From Epiperipatus broadwayi (lineage: Eukaryota > Onychophora > Udeonychophora > Euonychophora > Peripatidae), in the NCBI GenBank assembly GCA_028023455.1, contig JAQFVV010006246.1:1851501-1915500 (forward strand): a stretch of 64,000 bases of DNA, in the 5' to 3' direction. The notes under the pieces were generated by a model. It saw nothing but the letters and a program-made list of their open reading frames with translations, made no database searches and was not told the origin of the DNA. Made by a program: the position numbers and the translations under genes. This document shows positions 23,280-32,660 of this stretch, in pieces. Position 1 is the stretch's first letter, and each line of letters opens with the position of its first letter.

Positions 23280-24074
23280 ATAAATAACAATATTTATTTA
23301 ATCAGTAACAAGTTTCCATCTGAATTTTTGTTTAAACTACATATAAGTTTTGTTACCAAAACCTATCTTTTTTATTATTAGTATCCTACATTATTTATGT
23401 TTTCATCTTCAGATTTATGGTCTGGATTTTTTTTTGCTTGTATAAAAATAAATTGTTTATTTTAATCTATTTCTTTGTTTTTTTCTAATATACTTATTTC
23501 TGTAAGTTTTTGTTTTGTAAAAAACCATTTGGAATTTGTTTTATTAATCCCACTAATGTTACATTTGATATCTTTATTATAACTTTTTTTTTTCAAAATA
23601 TATTTTTATATTTGTGATTGCAAGGTCTATTAAATTGCTATGTTTTCTATCAAATTTATAATTTAGTTGCAATTTTATTTCATTGTTGTTAGTTATTGTT
23701 TTTATTTCTAAATATTTATTGTTTTTATTTTCTTTCATAATAATTTTTTAATGTTATTATCTTCTAAGTTATTTTCTATTATTTTAATTTTTCATTTTAA
23801 TATTTTATGGGCAAATTATTGTTATTAATTTTTTCTACAATTAATTTTACTTGTATTTCATATTCATTCTTATAAAAATAATTTTTAAGTCTATTTATTC
23901 TAATATATCTACAATTTTATGTTTGATGATTAGTTTGCAATATTATTAGATTTACAATATATGTCACTTTCTTCATTTTTAAATCTCATTTATATTTTAT
24001 GTGACATACCTCATATACACAAACTTCATTTCATCTATTAAAACATCGGTTTGTAATTTATATATAATTTTCAG
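23280..24074 (+). other. T-rich end of the 13.6-kb intron
   Basis: A T-rich plus strand with frequent TTTTT runs leads into the exon c acceptor. Nothing else recognised. Confidence 0.5.
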
Positions 24075-24291
24075 ATTAATTTTATTGATTTTGAATTGGA
24101 ATCTTCTGCAAACTGTACTAAAGATGGAATTACTTTACAGAATGGATATTTCATAAATTCTCCAAATATGGGGAAATTTTGTGGTAATGTCAAACCTGCA
24201 ATCTTATATTCATATGGTCCATATATTATGGTAAACTTTTATTCTGATGACTCAGGATTTGGAAAAGGGTTTCAAGCCAGATTTATTTCAG
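24075..24291 (+). CDS. CUB-domain gene, exon c (C-terminal half of second CUB)
   Basis: Acceptor TAATTTTCAG ends at 24074 and donor GTAATA starts at 24292. The exon is 217 bp, entering in phase 0 and leaving in phase 1. It translates to INFIDFELESSANC (the FxLE...C block), then SPNMGKFCGNVKPA (the LGKFCG block), VNFYSDDSG and GFQARFISG (the C-terminal SDxS and GFxAxF strands). All four expected CUB cysteines are present across exons b and c. The YDYLEI segment usual after the third cysteine is replaced by TKDGITLQNG. Confidence 0.9.
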
Positions 24292-24569
24292 GTAATATAA
24301 ATAGATTTAATATTTTTATAACATTTCAAAAATTCAAACAATTATAATGTTACGAAAATAAATATATTTATAAATAACAAAAAGTACATGCTAATATTTA
24401 ATAAAGATAAAATGTTTTTGTCTTTAAAAATAAAGCATATTTAATTGTGGCTATTGCATTACAAATATATGCTAGAAATATTTTTAAAACTATAATGATC
24501 TATTGTTTTCCTGAAGGTTTGTGATGATGGTAGTTTAGTTATGTATTGGACTATTTCCATCATCTAATA
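24292..24569 (+). other. Intron start, nothing recognised
   Basis: AT-rich sequence between the exon c donor and the first PLE/tRNA-like unit. Confidence 0.4.
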
Positions 24570-24649
24570 TTACATATTGAATGTCTTTGGAAGGATTGAA
24601 TTTTATTTGAATTGTCCAATTGCTTTCAACTGTTAGTAATGGTACATAG

Positions 24650-24705
24650 CTTGGTATATGCATAACATTTCAAGAGATATTATTCTCTCTTCTTCGGTTG
24701 TTGCT
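24650..24705 (-). ncRNA. Weak hammerhead-like motif behind PLE, minus copy
   Basis: Minus strand: CCGAAGA (one mismatch to CUGANGA, 24691-24697), a hairpin AAGAGAGAAUAAUAUCUCUU with six pairs, GAAA (24668-24671), then AUG-loop-CAU and UA. Helix I pairing around it is poor. Hammerheads are known in Penelope-like terminal repeats, which is why I list it. Confidence 0.35.
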
Positions 24706-24785
24706 GGCCTGGAAATCAAACCTGGATCCTTGGCTATTGAATTTTAAGGTAATGCTCTGACCAACTGACTCATTCTGCTGGTGGC
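24700..24785 (-). other. tRNA-like (Pol III promoter) unit, minus copy
   Basis: Minus strand: AGAATGAGTCAGTTGGTCAG is A-box-like, and about 40 bases on is CAGGTTTGATTTCCAGGC, B-box-like (GGTTCRANNCC). No intact tRNA fold is claimed. It is fused to the end of the PLE endonuclease frame, exactly as in the plus copy. Confidence 0.5.
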
Positions 24786-25865
24786 AACAGTTGGTAAAAA
24801 TTTCATATATGAGATTTCTCTTGGTTTCTTCACTTTTTCCAATGATATGGTTGATTGGTAGTTTCCATACATAGAGTTACTTGCCATCATCATGTGAGTA
24901 GCTTCTTTGAATTTTCTTGTTTGTATCTTTTCTTCTCTATCCAATGTTTTTGCATGTTCACAATTAAATATATGTTCGTTGGTGCATACATGGTCTGCTA
25001 CCTTGGTTACATCTGCTTTCTTCTGGTCATCGGTTTGTGCTCTTGCAATCACTTTTCAATGAGAATTCCTATTAGTTTTGGTATGTATTGATGCTCTCCA
25101 GCATCAATGATAGTTTTTTTCCTTTGATGTTTTTTTTGTTTATTTGAGGTTTCTGTATAACTGCTGATGAATAACAATTTACATAAGAGTTTTTTCTGTA
25201 TAGATTTTTTTTAAAATTGCTGGTTTCTGAACAAACTATGGAACAGAGCAAAAGAAGTTTGTTCAGAAGAAATCAGTGATTTAAAAGTAAAAAAGATCTG
25301 TATAGGACCATCAGTTGTTATTAAGAAAACCTTGAATAGACAACAAGAGAATCTATGAAGGGACTATTATTGGTATGGTACAGTGTCTATACATACCAGA
25401 AAATATCAGACAAATTAAGGAATATCTGCTATCAATATAACATCAGGACAGTATTCCAGAGCTGTACCACTCTATAGGGAATTCTAACATCAACAAAGCT
25501 ATGAAATACCATGTGAATGTAGAAAAAGGTATTTTGGTTAGACTAATTGCCCCATTGAAAAGTGATTGCAAGAGCATGAACAGATGACTAGAAAAGAGAA
25601 AACTGATGTATGTAAGAAAATCATATATGCACCAATTAACATATATTTAGTTGGGAAAATATAAAATATTGGATAGAGAGGAAAAGATAGAAAGAAGAAA
25701 AGTCAAAGAAGCTGTTCACATGACAATGGAAAATAACTCCATAAATCAATATAGTGTTCCTATGTGTAATGTATGGATACCATTAATCAACTTTGTTCTT
25801 AGAAAAAGGGTGAAAAAATAAGAAGGAACCTAATATAAGCATATTAAATTACTACTGACAATTGT

Positions 25866-25950
25866 CTTTGGCAGGATTGCTCAGTTGATAAGAGTGTTGA
25901 CTTAACATTGAATATTCAAAAATATAAGGGTTCAGCTTCAATTCCTATGA
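25866..25950 (+). other. tRNA-like (Pol III promoter) unit, plus copy
   Basis: GGCAGGATTGCTCAGTTGAT is A-box-like and GGGTTCAGCTTCAATTCC is B-box-like, about 60 bases apart. It is the same unit as 24700-24785 in the opposite orientation. Confidence 0.5.
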
Positions 25951-25969
25951 TAATAAGATTACTAGTCAG

Positions 25970-26035
25970 GCCAGCAACACCTGATGAAGAGAGAAAAATA
26001 ATACCTCACAAATCATGCATATACCGGACTGGGTG
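25970..26035 (+). ncRNA. Weak hammerhead-like motif behind PLE, plus copy
   Basis: An exact CUGAUGA (25981-25987) is followed by AGAGAG, a loop and CCUC, then CAAA in place of GAAA, and an AUCAUGCAUAUA segment. Helix I pairing is not convincing. It is collinear with the motif at 24650-24705. Confidence 0.35.
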
Positions 26036-26120
26036 CTATTACTAACAGTTGAGTGTGGTTGGAAGATTTGAATAAGGTTTGGTTTTTTTTAAAGACATTC
26101 AATACTTAATATATAAATAT

Positions 26121-27032
26121 AAATATAATGATTCATTTAGATAATGATATTTTTATATTACTTGTAAAATCATGGATATTATAAAAAGAAAGCAAGATGA
26201 CTAGGTAAATAATTTTATAATTGAGTTGTACAAAATGAAATCACTAAACATAAGTAAGGAAAAGCATAATTAATCATAAAATAATTTCAGAAGCTAAAAA
26301 TGTAATATTATATATTGTTATAGTTTGGTCTCTTAACTCATAATATTATTTTTGGTATTATTAATACAAATTATTTTGCCTCATAAAGAAAGCAGATTGG
26401 CAAATCCAATTTAAGTTACATTGATAATTCTAAAAAAATTTTATAAAATGATTAAAAATGTAATATAATGTAAAATAAATTTTTATTTTATCTTTAAGAA
26501 ATTTGATTTTTTATAATAAAAAAAATGAATTGAAGTATTTTTTTCCCATTCTATAATCTCAATTTTGATTCAAATAGAGGCAAGTGGTTTATTTTTTGAT
26601 AAAGACTACTTTTATTAAAAAAATCTTATACTGTAGTTAAAAGTTAATTGTTATGTATCAAATTTTTTATGTTCATATAATTAGGTGATAACTCATTTTT
26701 TGTTCTTTTTGATAATAATGTAATATTAATTTCACTATGTATCAAGCGTTTTTAATGTTCATATAATTAGGTGATAACTCAAGTTTTGTTCTTTTTAATA
26801 AAAAAAAAAAACAATTATTTGCTTATCAATTTGCTTCAATTTATATTCTATATTTTGTAATCTTTCATTGAAATGAGCTAGACCCTAAGTAAAAGAAATG
26901 CACTAAAATATTTGAATCATCTGTCAAACATCAGTATTGGTAATGTTCTTATCATCATCAGCTAATTCTTTTAGTATTATTATGTTTTTGGCACTCCAAT
27001 ATGGAGACTGTTTGATTGCATTTCTTTTGATT
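26121..27032 (+). other. Intron with an 85-bp tandem duplication
   Basis: GTTCATATAATTAGGTGATA occurs at about 26672 and about 26757 inside a near-duplicate of roughly 85 bp (26651-26810). Otherwise nothing recognised. Confidence 0.5.
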
Positions 27033-27361
27033 GTCTATATCAGTGGTTCTCAACCATTGTGCCACAGCACTTTAGTGTGTGGTGAGATTCTTGAAGTGTG
27101 CTACCATACATAAGTGATCTCAGAAAAGTGTGCAATGTGCATGACTATTACAGTTTTAACTACTGGCTTATAATACTATATTGTTTAGTCTACTAGTCAA
27201 CAGATTAAAGTTTGCATATGGGAACTTATATAATTGCATTTGCATGTGGAATACCACAATATTGTCAAATGCAATTAAAACGGATTCAGAGGTAATATAC
27301 AATATGCAGTTTTGAATAATTTTTTAACAAAACCATTTTTGTTTTAAAAAAACCTTTTAAA

Positions 27362-27695
27362 ATGGATAAAAAAAAGAAAACTTAATGACGATAATGATGA
27401 TGTTAGCGATCAGATTAATGAGCACAAGAATCAATTAATTCATTCTGGATTAATCTTTCATACAATTATCCAACGATATCAAAAAAAAAGCTTTAAATGT
27501 ATTATTACAATTTTCTACATCATATTTGTGCAAATTCGGATTTTCGACTTTGACAAATATTAAAATGAAAAAAAGATCCAGACTTGTAAATCTGGATCAT
27601 GAAATGTGAGTGGCATTATCCTTTTTATGCCCAAATATAAAAGAAATTATAAAAAACCACCAAGCTCAAATTTCACACTAAATGTAATATGTATC
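27362..27695 (+). pseudogene. hAT transposase relic (internal deletion, C-terminal dimerisation region)
   Basis: After a possible start (MDKKKK at about 27363), the frame jumps to SYLCKFGFSTLTNIKMKKR and then, after a frameshift, PNIKEIIKNHQAQISH. These match the C-terminal hAT dimerisation region of ZBED5/SCAND3-like transposases, with KxRSRLxxxxxxRVALS between them. The catalytic core is missing, so it is a deletion derivative. Confidence 0.7.
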
Positions 27696-27846
27696 AATAA
27701 ATAAACGTTTTACATCACATGATCACATTGTTGATAAACAGAGCAAAACTCTTCATACAGTATTGCTACCTGTGCTAAACAGAGTAATCAATGGATGCCA
27801 GAAGGCTTGTGCATAAAATCCCTATCTAATGCCTACTCATCCAATA

Positions 27847-27888
27847 TCCCCAGACTAGTTTCTGGCTTGTGGCCTTCGTCACTGAGGA
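27847..27888 (-). ncRNA. Hammerhead motif with C3 mutation, element A copy 4
   Basis: Minus strand: the family layout is intact (helix II GGC/GCC, GAAA, CUAG helix III, GUC triplet, UGGGGA), but the core reads GUGACGA, with the invariant C3 changed to G. Predicted inactive. Confidence 0.6.
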
Positions 27889-28250
27889 GCTTTGGATTAC
27901 TCTGTTTAGCACAGGTGGCTATACTGTATGGAGAGTTTTGCTCTGTTTATCAACAATTAATGTGCTAGTATAGGAAATGTGATCATGTGATGCTTAATGG
28001 TTGAACACCAATCCTGCCTAATAGGATAGTGGTGGCTATGGTTGTAAAAGAGCAAAGACACCAAAATGTATGGGTGCTGAACTGAGTTCAGACCCATATG
28101 ACTATATAAGCTATTGAGCTTAGATTGAAAATATTTTTTGTGTTTTCAATTTCATTCTCATAGTTTTGTAGTTAAGTAGAGATTAAAGGTGGTTGCTAGA
28201 GGGATGCATTAGATCCTAAGATCTAGATGCAGTGCTCTCAGATCCAAAGC

Positions 28251-28292
28251 TTCTCACTGATGAAGGCCACAAGCCAGAAACTAGTCTGGGGA
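28251..28292 (+). ncRNA. Type I hammerhead ribozyme motif, element A copy 4
   Basis: Helix I UUCUCA (28251-28256), CUGAUGA (28257-28263), helix II region AGGCCACAAGCCA, GAAA (28277-28280), helix III A-CUAG-U, cleavage triplet GUC ending at 28286, helix I 3' strand UGGGGA. Helix I has six pairs including two G-U. All invariant core residues are present. Predicted cleavage is between 28286 and 28287. Confidence 0.8.
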
Positions 28293-28625
28293 TATTGGAT
28301 GAGTAGGCATTAGATAGGGATTTTATGCACAAGCCTTCTGGCATCCATTGATTACTCTGTTTAGCACAGGTGGCAATAATGTATGGAGAGTTTTGCTCTG
28401 TTTAAATAAACGTTTTGTTAACTTTGTAACGGAATTTCATTTTATATTAAATTAAAAATTATTATCCTATACGGTTTCTACAAAATATGTTAAGGTACAT
28501 CAACCATTTAAACAAGTGAAATTCTTTCTAAATTTATTTATTGTTATATTAGTGTGCTGCCAATTTTTTTTTGTTATTAAAAATGTGCCGCAACACGAAA
28601 AAGATTGAGAATCACTGGTCTATAT

Positions 28626-28789
28626 AATCAGTGACCAATCTGAAGATTTCAAATAAATCTTTAATCAATAATCATGACCCGATATAAAATTATTTAAAAA
28701 TACATTATCATAAACTAAATACTGCTTTCACCATACCAATAATAATAAATAGAAGAGAAAAATATATAATGTTAAAATACTATTAAAAT
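28626..28789 (+). other. Short spacer between the hAT relic and the second PLE
   Basis: AT-rich. It may include the unrecognised 5' part of the PLE. Confidence 0.35.
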
Positions 28790-30040
28790 TAAATAGTAAT
28801 CAAAGTGTTTTTACAACGGATATTGAAATAATGCATCCAAGTATTTCAAGGCTTAAAAGTATAGATATAATAATAAAAAATTTAAGTAAATATATAAATG
28901 ATATAAATATAATAAATATTATTGAATAGGTTTTAAAATTAGTACACCATAGTTTATATTTTAAATATAATATATGAATGAATTTTGGAATATAAATGAG
29001 GGATGGGTTATGGATTGTGCAATTAGTGGGTTAATATTATCAATATTTATAAATAAATTAGAAAATATTGTAATTAAAAAAAGGATAATTAGCCAAAAAA
29101 TAAAACATGATTCTAGACATGTTGATGATATTTTAATTATTGATAATAAATGACTAATGAATAATATTTATAATGAGTTTAATAATAATATATATAATAT
29201 TAAATTTACTAAAGTAGGATTTGAAGATAAGATTAAATATTTAGATATAGAAATTAATATAGATAATGATAATAAAATTACTTTAAAACATTTCATTAAA
29301 GAACATAAATTAAGAAAAAATATTCATGTAAACTCACAACAAGCATGGGTACAAAAATTAGCAGTAATTGAAAATTTTAAATATAGGAATGATAAATACA
29401 ATATAGATAAAAGTGTAGCTCAATTGCAAAAGAATCAATTTATTAAATTATATAAAGATTATGGATATAATCCTAAAACTATTAGAAATATATTTTTTAT
29501 TTCTAAACAATCTATGGTAGATGATAAAATTTTTGAGAATAATGATAGTATTGATAATGGTAATAATGAATCAAGTGAGAAATGGATTAAACTTTCATAT
29601 TATCCTAGGATTTATAATATGTTAAGATATAATAAAAATTGTATTGATGAGAATATAAATATTGACTGGTCAAATAGTAAAAATATTGATCAATTAATAG
29701 GTAATTATAGGTTAAGGGATGATTTATAGTTCAAAAAAGAAATTGTATATAAAATTACATGTGAAATTTGTAAAATGATTTACTTTGGGCATATTGGAAA
29801 ACAATTAAAGGTAAGAGCCAAAGAACATAATGCTATTAAAAGAAGAGATGATAGGTTTGCATTATATATTCACTATAGAATAGATGCTACAAAAAGTATT
29901 AATATTTAAATGTCATCAAAAATCCAAAAAGAAGACAATATATGAAACATTATATAAAAATAATTTGATTAATTGTATGAATATTTATAAGACTTCTACA
30001 AACTACAAATTTGTTTAATAATTGGTTGATTAAAAATGAA
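28790..30040 (+). pseudogene. Second Penelope-like element: reverse transcriptase and GIY-YIG remnant
   Basis: Broken frames give FTTDIE, then LKLVHHSLYFKYN (a PLE/telomerase-like RT block), DILIIDN (the catalytic DD region, degraded) and IKYLDIEINID. The open segment 29157-29729 continues to ENFKYRND. A second piece encodes VYKITCEICKMIYFG and KEHNAIKRRDDRF, a GIY-YIG nuclease with the cysteine insert typical of Penelope types. The third codon positions are almost all A or T, far more biased than the rest of the window. That suggests a distinct source lineage or long decay. It is not alignable to the PLE at 25 kb except by motif. Confidence 0.7.
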
Positions 30041-30088
30041 TGGAAAAATATATAAGATGATTAAATATGAATGGAAAAATATATAAGA

Positions 30089-30089
<1 letters not shown>

Positions 30090-30119
<30 letters not shown>
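30090..30119. repeat. (TA)n microsatellite
   Basis: An uninterrupted AT dinucleotide run between the PLE coding remnant and its tail. Confidence 0.85.
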
Positions 30120-30122
<3 letters not shown>

Positions 30123-30322
30123 GTATAAAAATATTTAAAAAATGCATGTAATATTGTTTAACATAATGTTCTGATATAATCAATTGTTTTGTAATTATTG
30201 AATTTATATATGAGGGTTTTGATTTGTTTTAATTATTTATATTATTATTGTTGTTTTATTTCCATTATTGGATACTGGATGGTTTTATGTCAGATGATTC
30301 ATTAATGTTAAATAGATTAGTA

Positions 30323-30370
30323 ACATTTGAAAAAGGCACCAAAGCAGGTGCTGAAAAAAGCTTTTTATGT
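30323..30370 (+). ncRNA. Hammerhead-like remnant in tail of second PLE
   Basis: UUGAAAA stands where CUGANGA would be, followed by a strong helix AGGCACC-AAAGCA-GGUGCU, GAAA, an A/U-rich self-complementary stretch AAAGCUUUUU, and AUGU, which can pair with ACAU at 30323-30326. The layout is that of a PLE terminal hammerhead with a decayed core. I am moderately unsure. Confidence 0.4.
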
Positions 30371-30734
30371 ATAAAATTATTATTTGATTATATAGCTGTT
30401 GTAAAGAATTATTATTATTTTTTGATTATTATTAAAAATTAGGTATTTGAGTATTAATCATGCAATGTAGGGAAAGTGGGAAGCCTTTTTACATCCACAA
30501 TAAATGTGCAATCTTGCAATCATTTCAAACTGAAATGAAATAAACCCTGTGATGTTATCCAATCTCCTGTGAAAACATTTTTTCTTTATCAAAATCTGTT
30601 TTTTTTGTGATATTTTGACATTTTCAGTTATTATCCAGATTTCATTTTGACAACAGTTAATGCATTTTTTATTCAATTGCATTTTTATTTCAATTGTGTT
30701 TTTATTTGTGAAGAATAAAAAAGGATGACTATTT

Positions 30735-31424
30735 AGAAATTGCCAACTACCAAAATGGATGCCATGCTATATTTTCAGCAACAAGGCAACTTGCCATCAG
30801 TGAAAATGTGTCTAACTAAACATAGAATGAGTTTTGACATGCACATCTCAGCCAAGCAGTGGTGTTATAACATTCAAGGTTGCAACAGTAAAATTGTTAT
30901 TTGTAATGGAACATAGTTGGAAGATTGTAGAATGCCTGCTTCATTTACAGTTGGACTTGCAAATTAACTTCTATAGAATGGGGAAAATACAAGCTTGGCT
31001 TATCAAGTAAAACTGTCATCGATTGGAACCCACTGCCATGCTACAATGACAAACATGTAAAATTGCAAGGCTGAACAAAATTGATGAGAGCTTTCTTTCA
31101 AGAAAGAATCAAGATGGCCAAATTCTCCCTGGGCATTGGATGTTTGATGGTGTATGTAGGGATACCAACAAAGATTTTATCATCAAAATCCAAGACAGGA
31201 TAGTGGTGACTGTGATGGAAGCCATCAAACATAATGTTAAAGAGGGTTCCACTATATATTCAGACTGCTGGAAGATGTACAAAACTAATGAATTGACAAA
31301 TGCTGGTTATGAGCATTTTCGTGTGAACCACACATATAACTTGGTAAATCCAGAAACTAGGGTTTACACACAAAACATTGAAAGATTGTGGGGTTCCATG
31401 AAATGGCAGAATAAGCATCAATGA
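30735..31424 (+). pseudogene. Merlin (IS1016-like) DDE transposase relic
   Basis: The open segment 31140-31424 encodes EGSTIYSDCWKMYKTN (second catalytic Asp), HFRVNHTYNLVNPETRVYT, and QNIERLWGSMK (catalytic Glu). This is the ISXO2/IS1595-type domain of Merlin elements. Upstream pieces in other frames, ISAKQWCYNIQGCN and SSKTVIDWNPLPC, correspond to the zinc-ribbon region and the helix before the core. The first catalytic Asp region is disrupted. Terminal repeats could not be defined. Several frameshifts make it a relic. Confidence 0.75.
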
Positions 31425-31689
31425 GGGACATCAAGGCAAGGTATGTGCAAATATATAATTGTAACAACTGAACTTTAGATGAGATCATTTTCAATATTTT
31501 GCATAAAGATTTAAATAGTACAACTTTAACTATCATTTGTTTTTTATATTTTTATTATAAAATATTTTTATTAACAATTTTTTATATAATTTGATTAATA
31601 TGGATTGTCAGAATTATAATCTCTAATTATTCTCATATATTTATATTAATATTTTGAACGTTAGAAACATAAAGCTAAACTCGTCAATA
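31425..31689 (+). other. AT-rich spacer, nothing recognised
   Basis: It follows the Merlin relic and may include its right end, but no inverted repeat was found. Confidence 0.35.
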
Positions 31690-31696
31690 AAATAAT

Positions 31697-31868
31697 CAAA
31701 ATTACCACAAATTCACAACTAATCCAGACTAGCCAATACAAATAGACTATGAAACACAACCAATGGTTTCACTGCTACAAGCAGACTTTTCAAGTTTAAA
31801 GTGTGAACCATTGGTTGTGTTTTAGAGTTTATTTTCTTTGGCTAGTCTGTGTTAGTTGTGAATTTGGA
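31697..31868. mobile_element. Hairpin (MITE-like) element
   Basis: AATTCACAACTAATCCAGAC at the left returns as its reverse complement ending GTTAGTTGTGAATTTG at the right. The arms are about 63 bp with a loop of about 45 bp. The inner motif ACACAACCAATGG is perfectly paired. Superfamily unknown. Confidence 0.7.
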
Positions 31869-31896
31869 TTAAATTTGATTAATATTTTTCATTATT

Positions 31897-32015
31897 AAAT
31901 GCAAAGAAGGTAGTCAAGCATTGGCAGCCTAGTGATTAAAATAGTTGCCTTCCAAGCAGGTGGCCCAGGTTCACTTCCTGGTCAACACTTTGACATATAA
32001 AAAAAAATGCAAAGA
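31897..32015 (+). mobile_element. tRNA-derived SINE with 11-bp target duplication
   Basis: The duplication AAATGCAAAGA lies at 31897-31907 and 32005-32015. The body, about 97 bp, begins GTAGTCAAGCATTGG and has an A-box-like CCTAGTGATTAAAATAG and a B-box-like CAGGTTCACTTCCTGG. It ends TTTGACATAT plus an A-run. It is the same family as the copy at 6009-6119 but a diverged subfamily. The intact flanks suggest a fairly young insertion. Confidence 0.8.
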
Positions 32016-32595
32016 GCGTACATTTTATTTTTAAATTGAGATGGATTTTTTTAATGTTTCCCTTTCTGCCCAAACTTTGATTTTTTTACTTATATTTTGA
32101 GTATGTATCAATATATATTGTTTTATGGAAACAAGCCATTATGTTTTGTTTTTACTTTATTGAGATACACTTTGTTTACATTATGATTCTACTTATGAGT
32201 TATTAAGAATGATGTTCAATTGAGTCTTAACTTTCAGTCTTTTATAGAACTCAAACTGATAATGTGTGATGTAAAAAGGATATAATATGTTCAGATACCA
32301 ATTCATTAAATAGGATTACTGATGGTATACTCATGACTTAACCATGAAGTATAATTTAATGCTACTATCATTTACATGTGTTGTTTCCTGTTTTCTGTAT
32401 AAACAGTGACATATATACAATCTGTCACAATATTTATGGGAGTACATGAGTGATGATTTAGTTTTATGTTTTGAGAACTGATCTAGGTTTCCATGAAATG
32501 GAATGGAGATTGTAATTTAATGAAGGGATTTGGGGTTATAGAGAAAAGAGTCAGTCTGAGTTATTAGATTGTGTTACCTCATGTTATATTGCTGT

Positions 32596-32599
<4 letters not shown>

Positions 32600-32637
<38 letters not shown>
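32600..32637. repeat. (TA)n microsatellite next to adapter match
   Basis: A long AT run ends directly at the adapter-like 18-mer, a classic place for assembly breakdown. Confidence 0.8.
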
Positions 32638-32639
<2 letters not shown>

Positions 32640-32655
32640 GACGCTCTTCCGATCT
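32638..32655 (+). other. Illumina adapter-like 18-mer (likely assembly contaminant)
   Basis: ACGACGCTCTTCCGATCT is identical to the 3' end of the Illumina read-1 adapter/primer. The chance of an 18-base exact match in this very AT-rich context is negligible. It sits between a TA microsatellite and a duplicated block, which fits unclipped read sequence used at a difficult join. Confidence 0.9.
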
Positions 32656-32660
32656 ATATA

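Larger units (their letters stand above)
24570..25115 (-). pseudogene. Penelope-like element endonuclease fragment with tRNA-like tail, minus copy
   Basis: The minus-strand frame 24744-25052 encodes a GIY-YIG endonuclease C-terminus of the Penelope type: a VADHVCTNEHIF segment, AKTLDREEKIQTRKFKEATH, and SNSMYGNYQ. This nuclease nicks the target for Penelope-type retrotransposition. The frame runs directly into a tRNA-like unit (24700-24785, minus), followed by a tail ending near 24570 (ATTCAATATGTAAT on the minus strand). The fragment is 5' truncated and forms an imperfect palindrome with the plus copy at 25215-26120. Confidence 0.7.
25215..26120 (+). pseudogene. Penelope-like element fragment with tRNA-like tail, plus copy
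   Basis: The conceptual translation across stops contains ISDKLRNICYQYNIRTVFQS (the PLE linker before the nuclease), YEIPCECRKRYFG (GIY-YIG motif region), and ILDREEKIERRKVKEAVHM followed by ENNSINQYSV. It is followed without a gap by the tRNA-like unit at 25866-25950 and a tail similar to the minus copy, ending near 26120. The junction KLLLTIVFGRIAQLIRVLT aligns with KFLPTVATSRMSQLVRALP of the minus copy, so the fusion predates both insertions. Confidence 0.65.
27698..28416. mobile_element. Foldback element A, copy 4, nested in hAT, 14-bp target duplication
   Basis: The body 27712-28402 is flanked by TAAATAAACGTTTT at 27698-27711 and 28403-28416. In reverse orientation it starts AACAGAGCAAAACTC and ends GTGATCATGTGATGT, the same ends as copy 5. 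It contains two inverted terminal modules and the middle segment with TGAACTCAGTTCAG, plus hammerheads at 27847-27888 (-) and 28251-28292 (+). It is the most complete family member in the window. Confidence 0.85.
27033..28625 (+). mobile_element. hAT transposon relic with 8-bp target duplication
   Basis: Left terminal inverted repeat CAGTGGTTCTCAACC at 27041, right end GATTGAGAATCACTG at 28617 (reverse complement CAGTGATTCTCAATC). Both are flanked by GTCTATAT (27033-27040 and 28618-28625), the 8-bp duplication typical of hAT. CAGTGGTTCTCAACC is the well-known hAT/Charlie-type end. The coding relic is at 27362-27695. Element A copy 4 is nested inside, so the hAT insertion is older. Confidence 0.9.

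Noticed and set aside
24244-24265. CTGATGA followed by a GGAAAAG string inside exon c, hammerhead-like at first glance
   Set aside because: It encodes the conserved SDDSGFGKGF part of the CUB domain. There is no GAAA at hammerhead spacing and no helix I complement, so the match is coincidental.
25155-25190. CTGCTGATGAATAAC between the two PLE fragments
   Set aside because: It contains CTGATGA, but no GAAA or closing helices follow.
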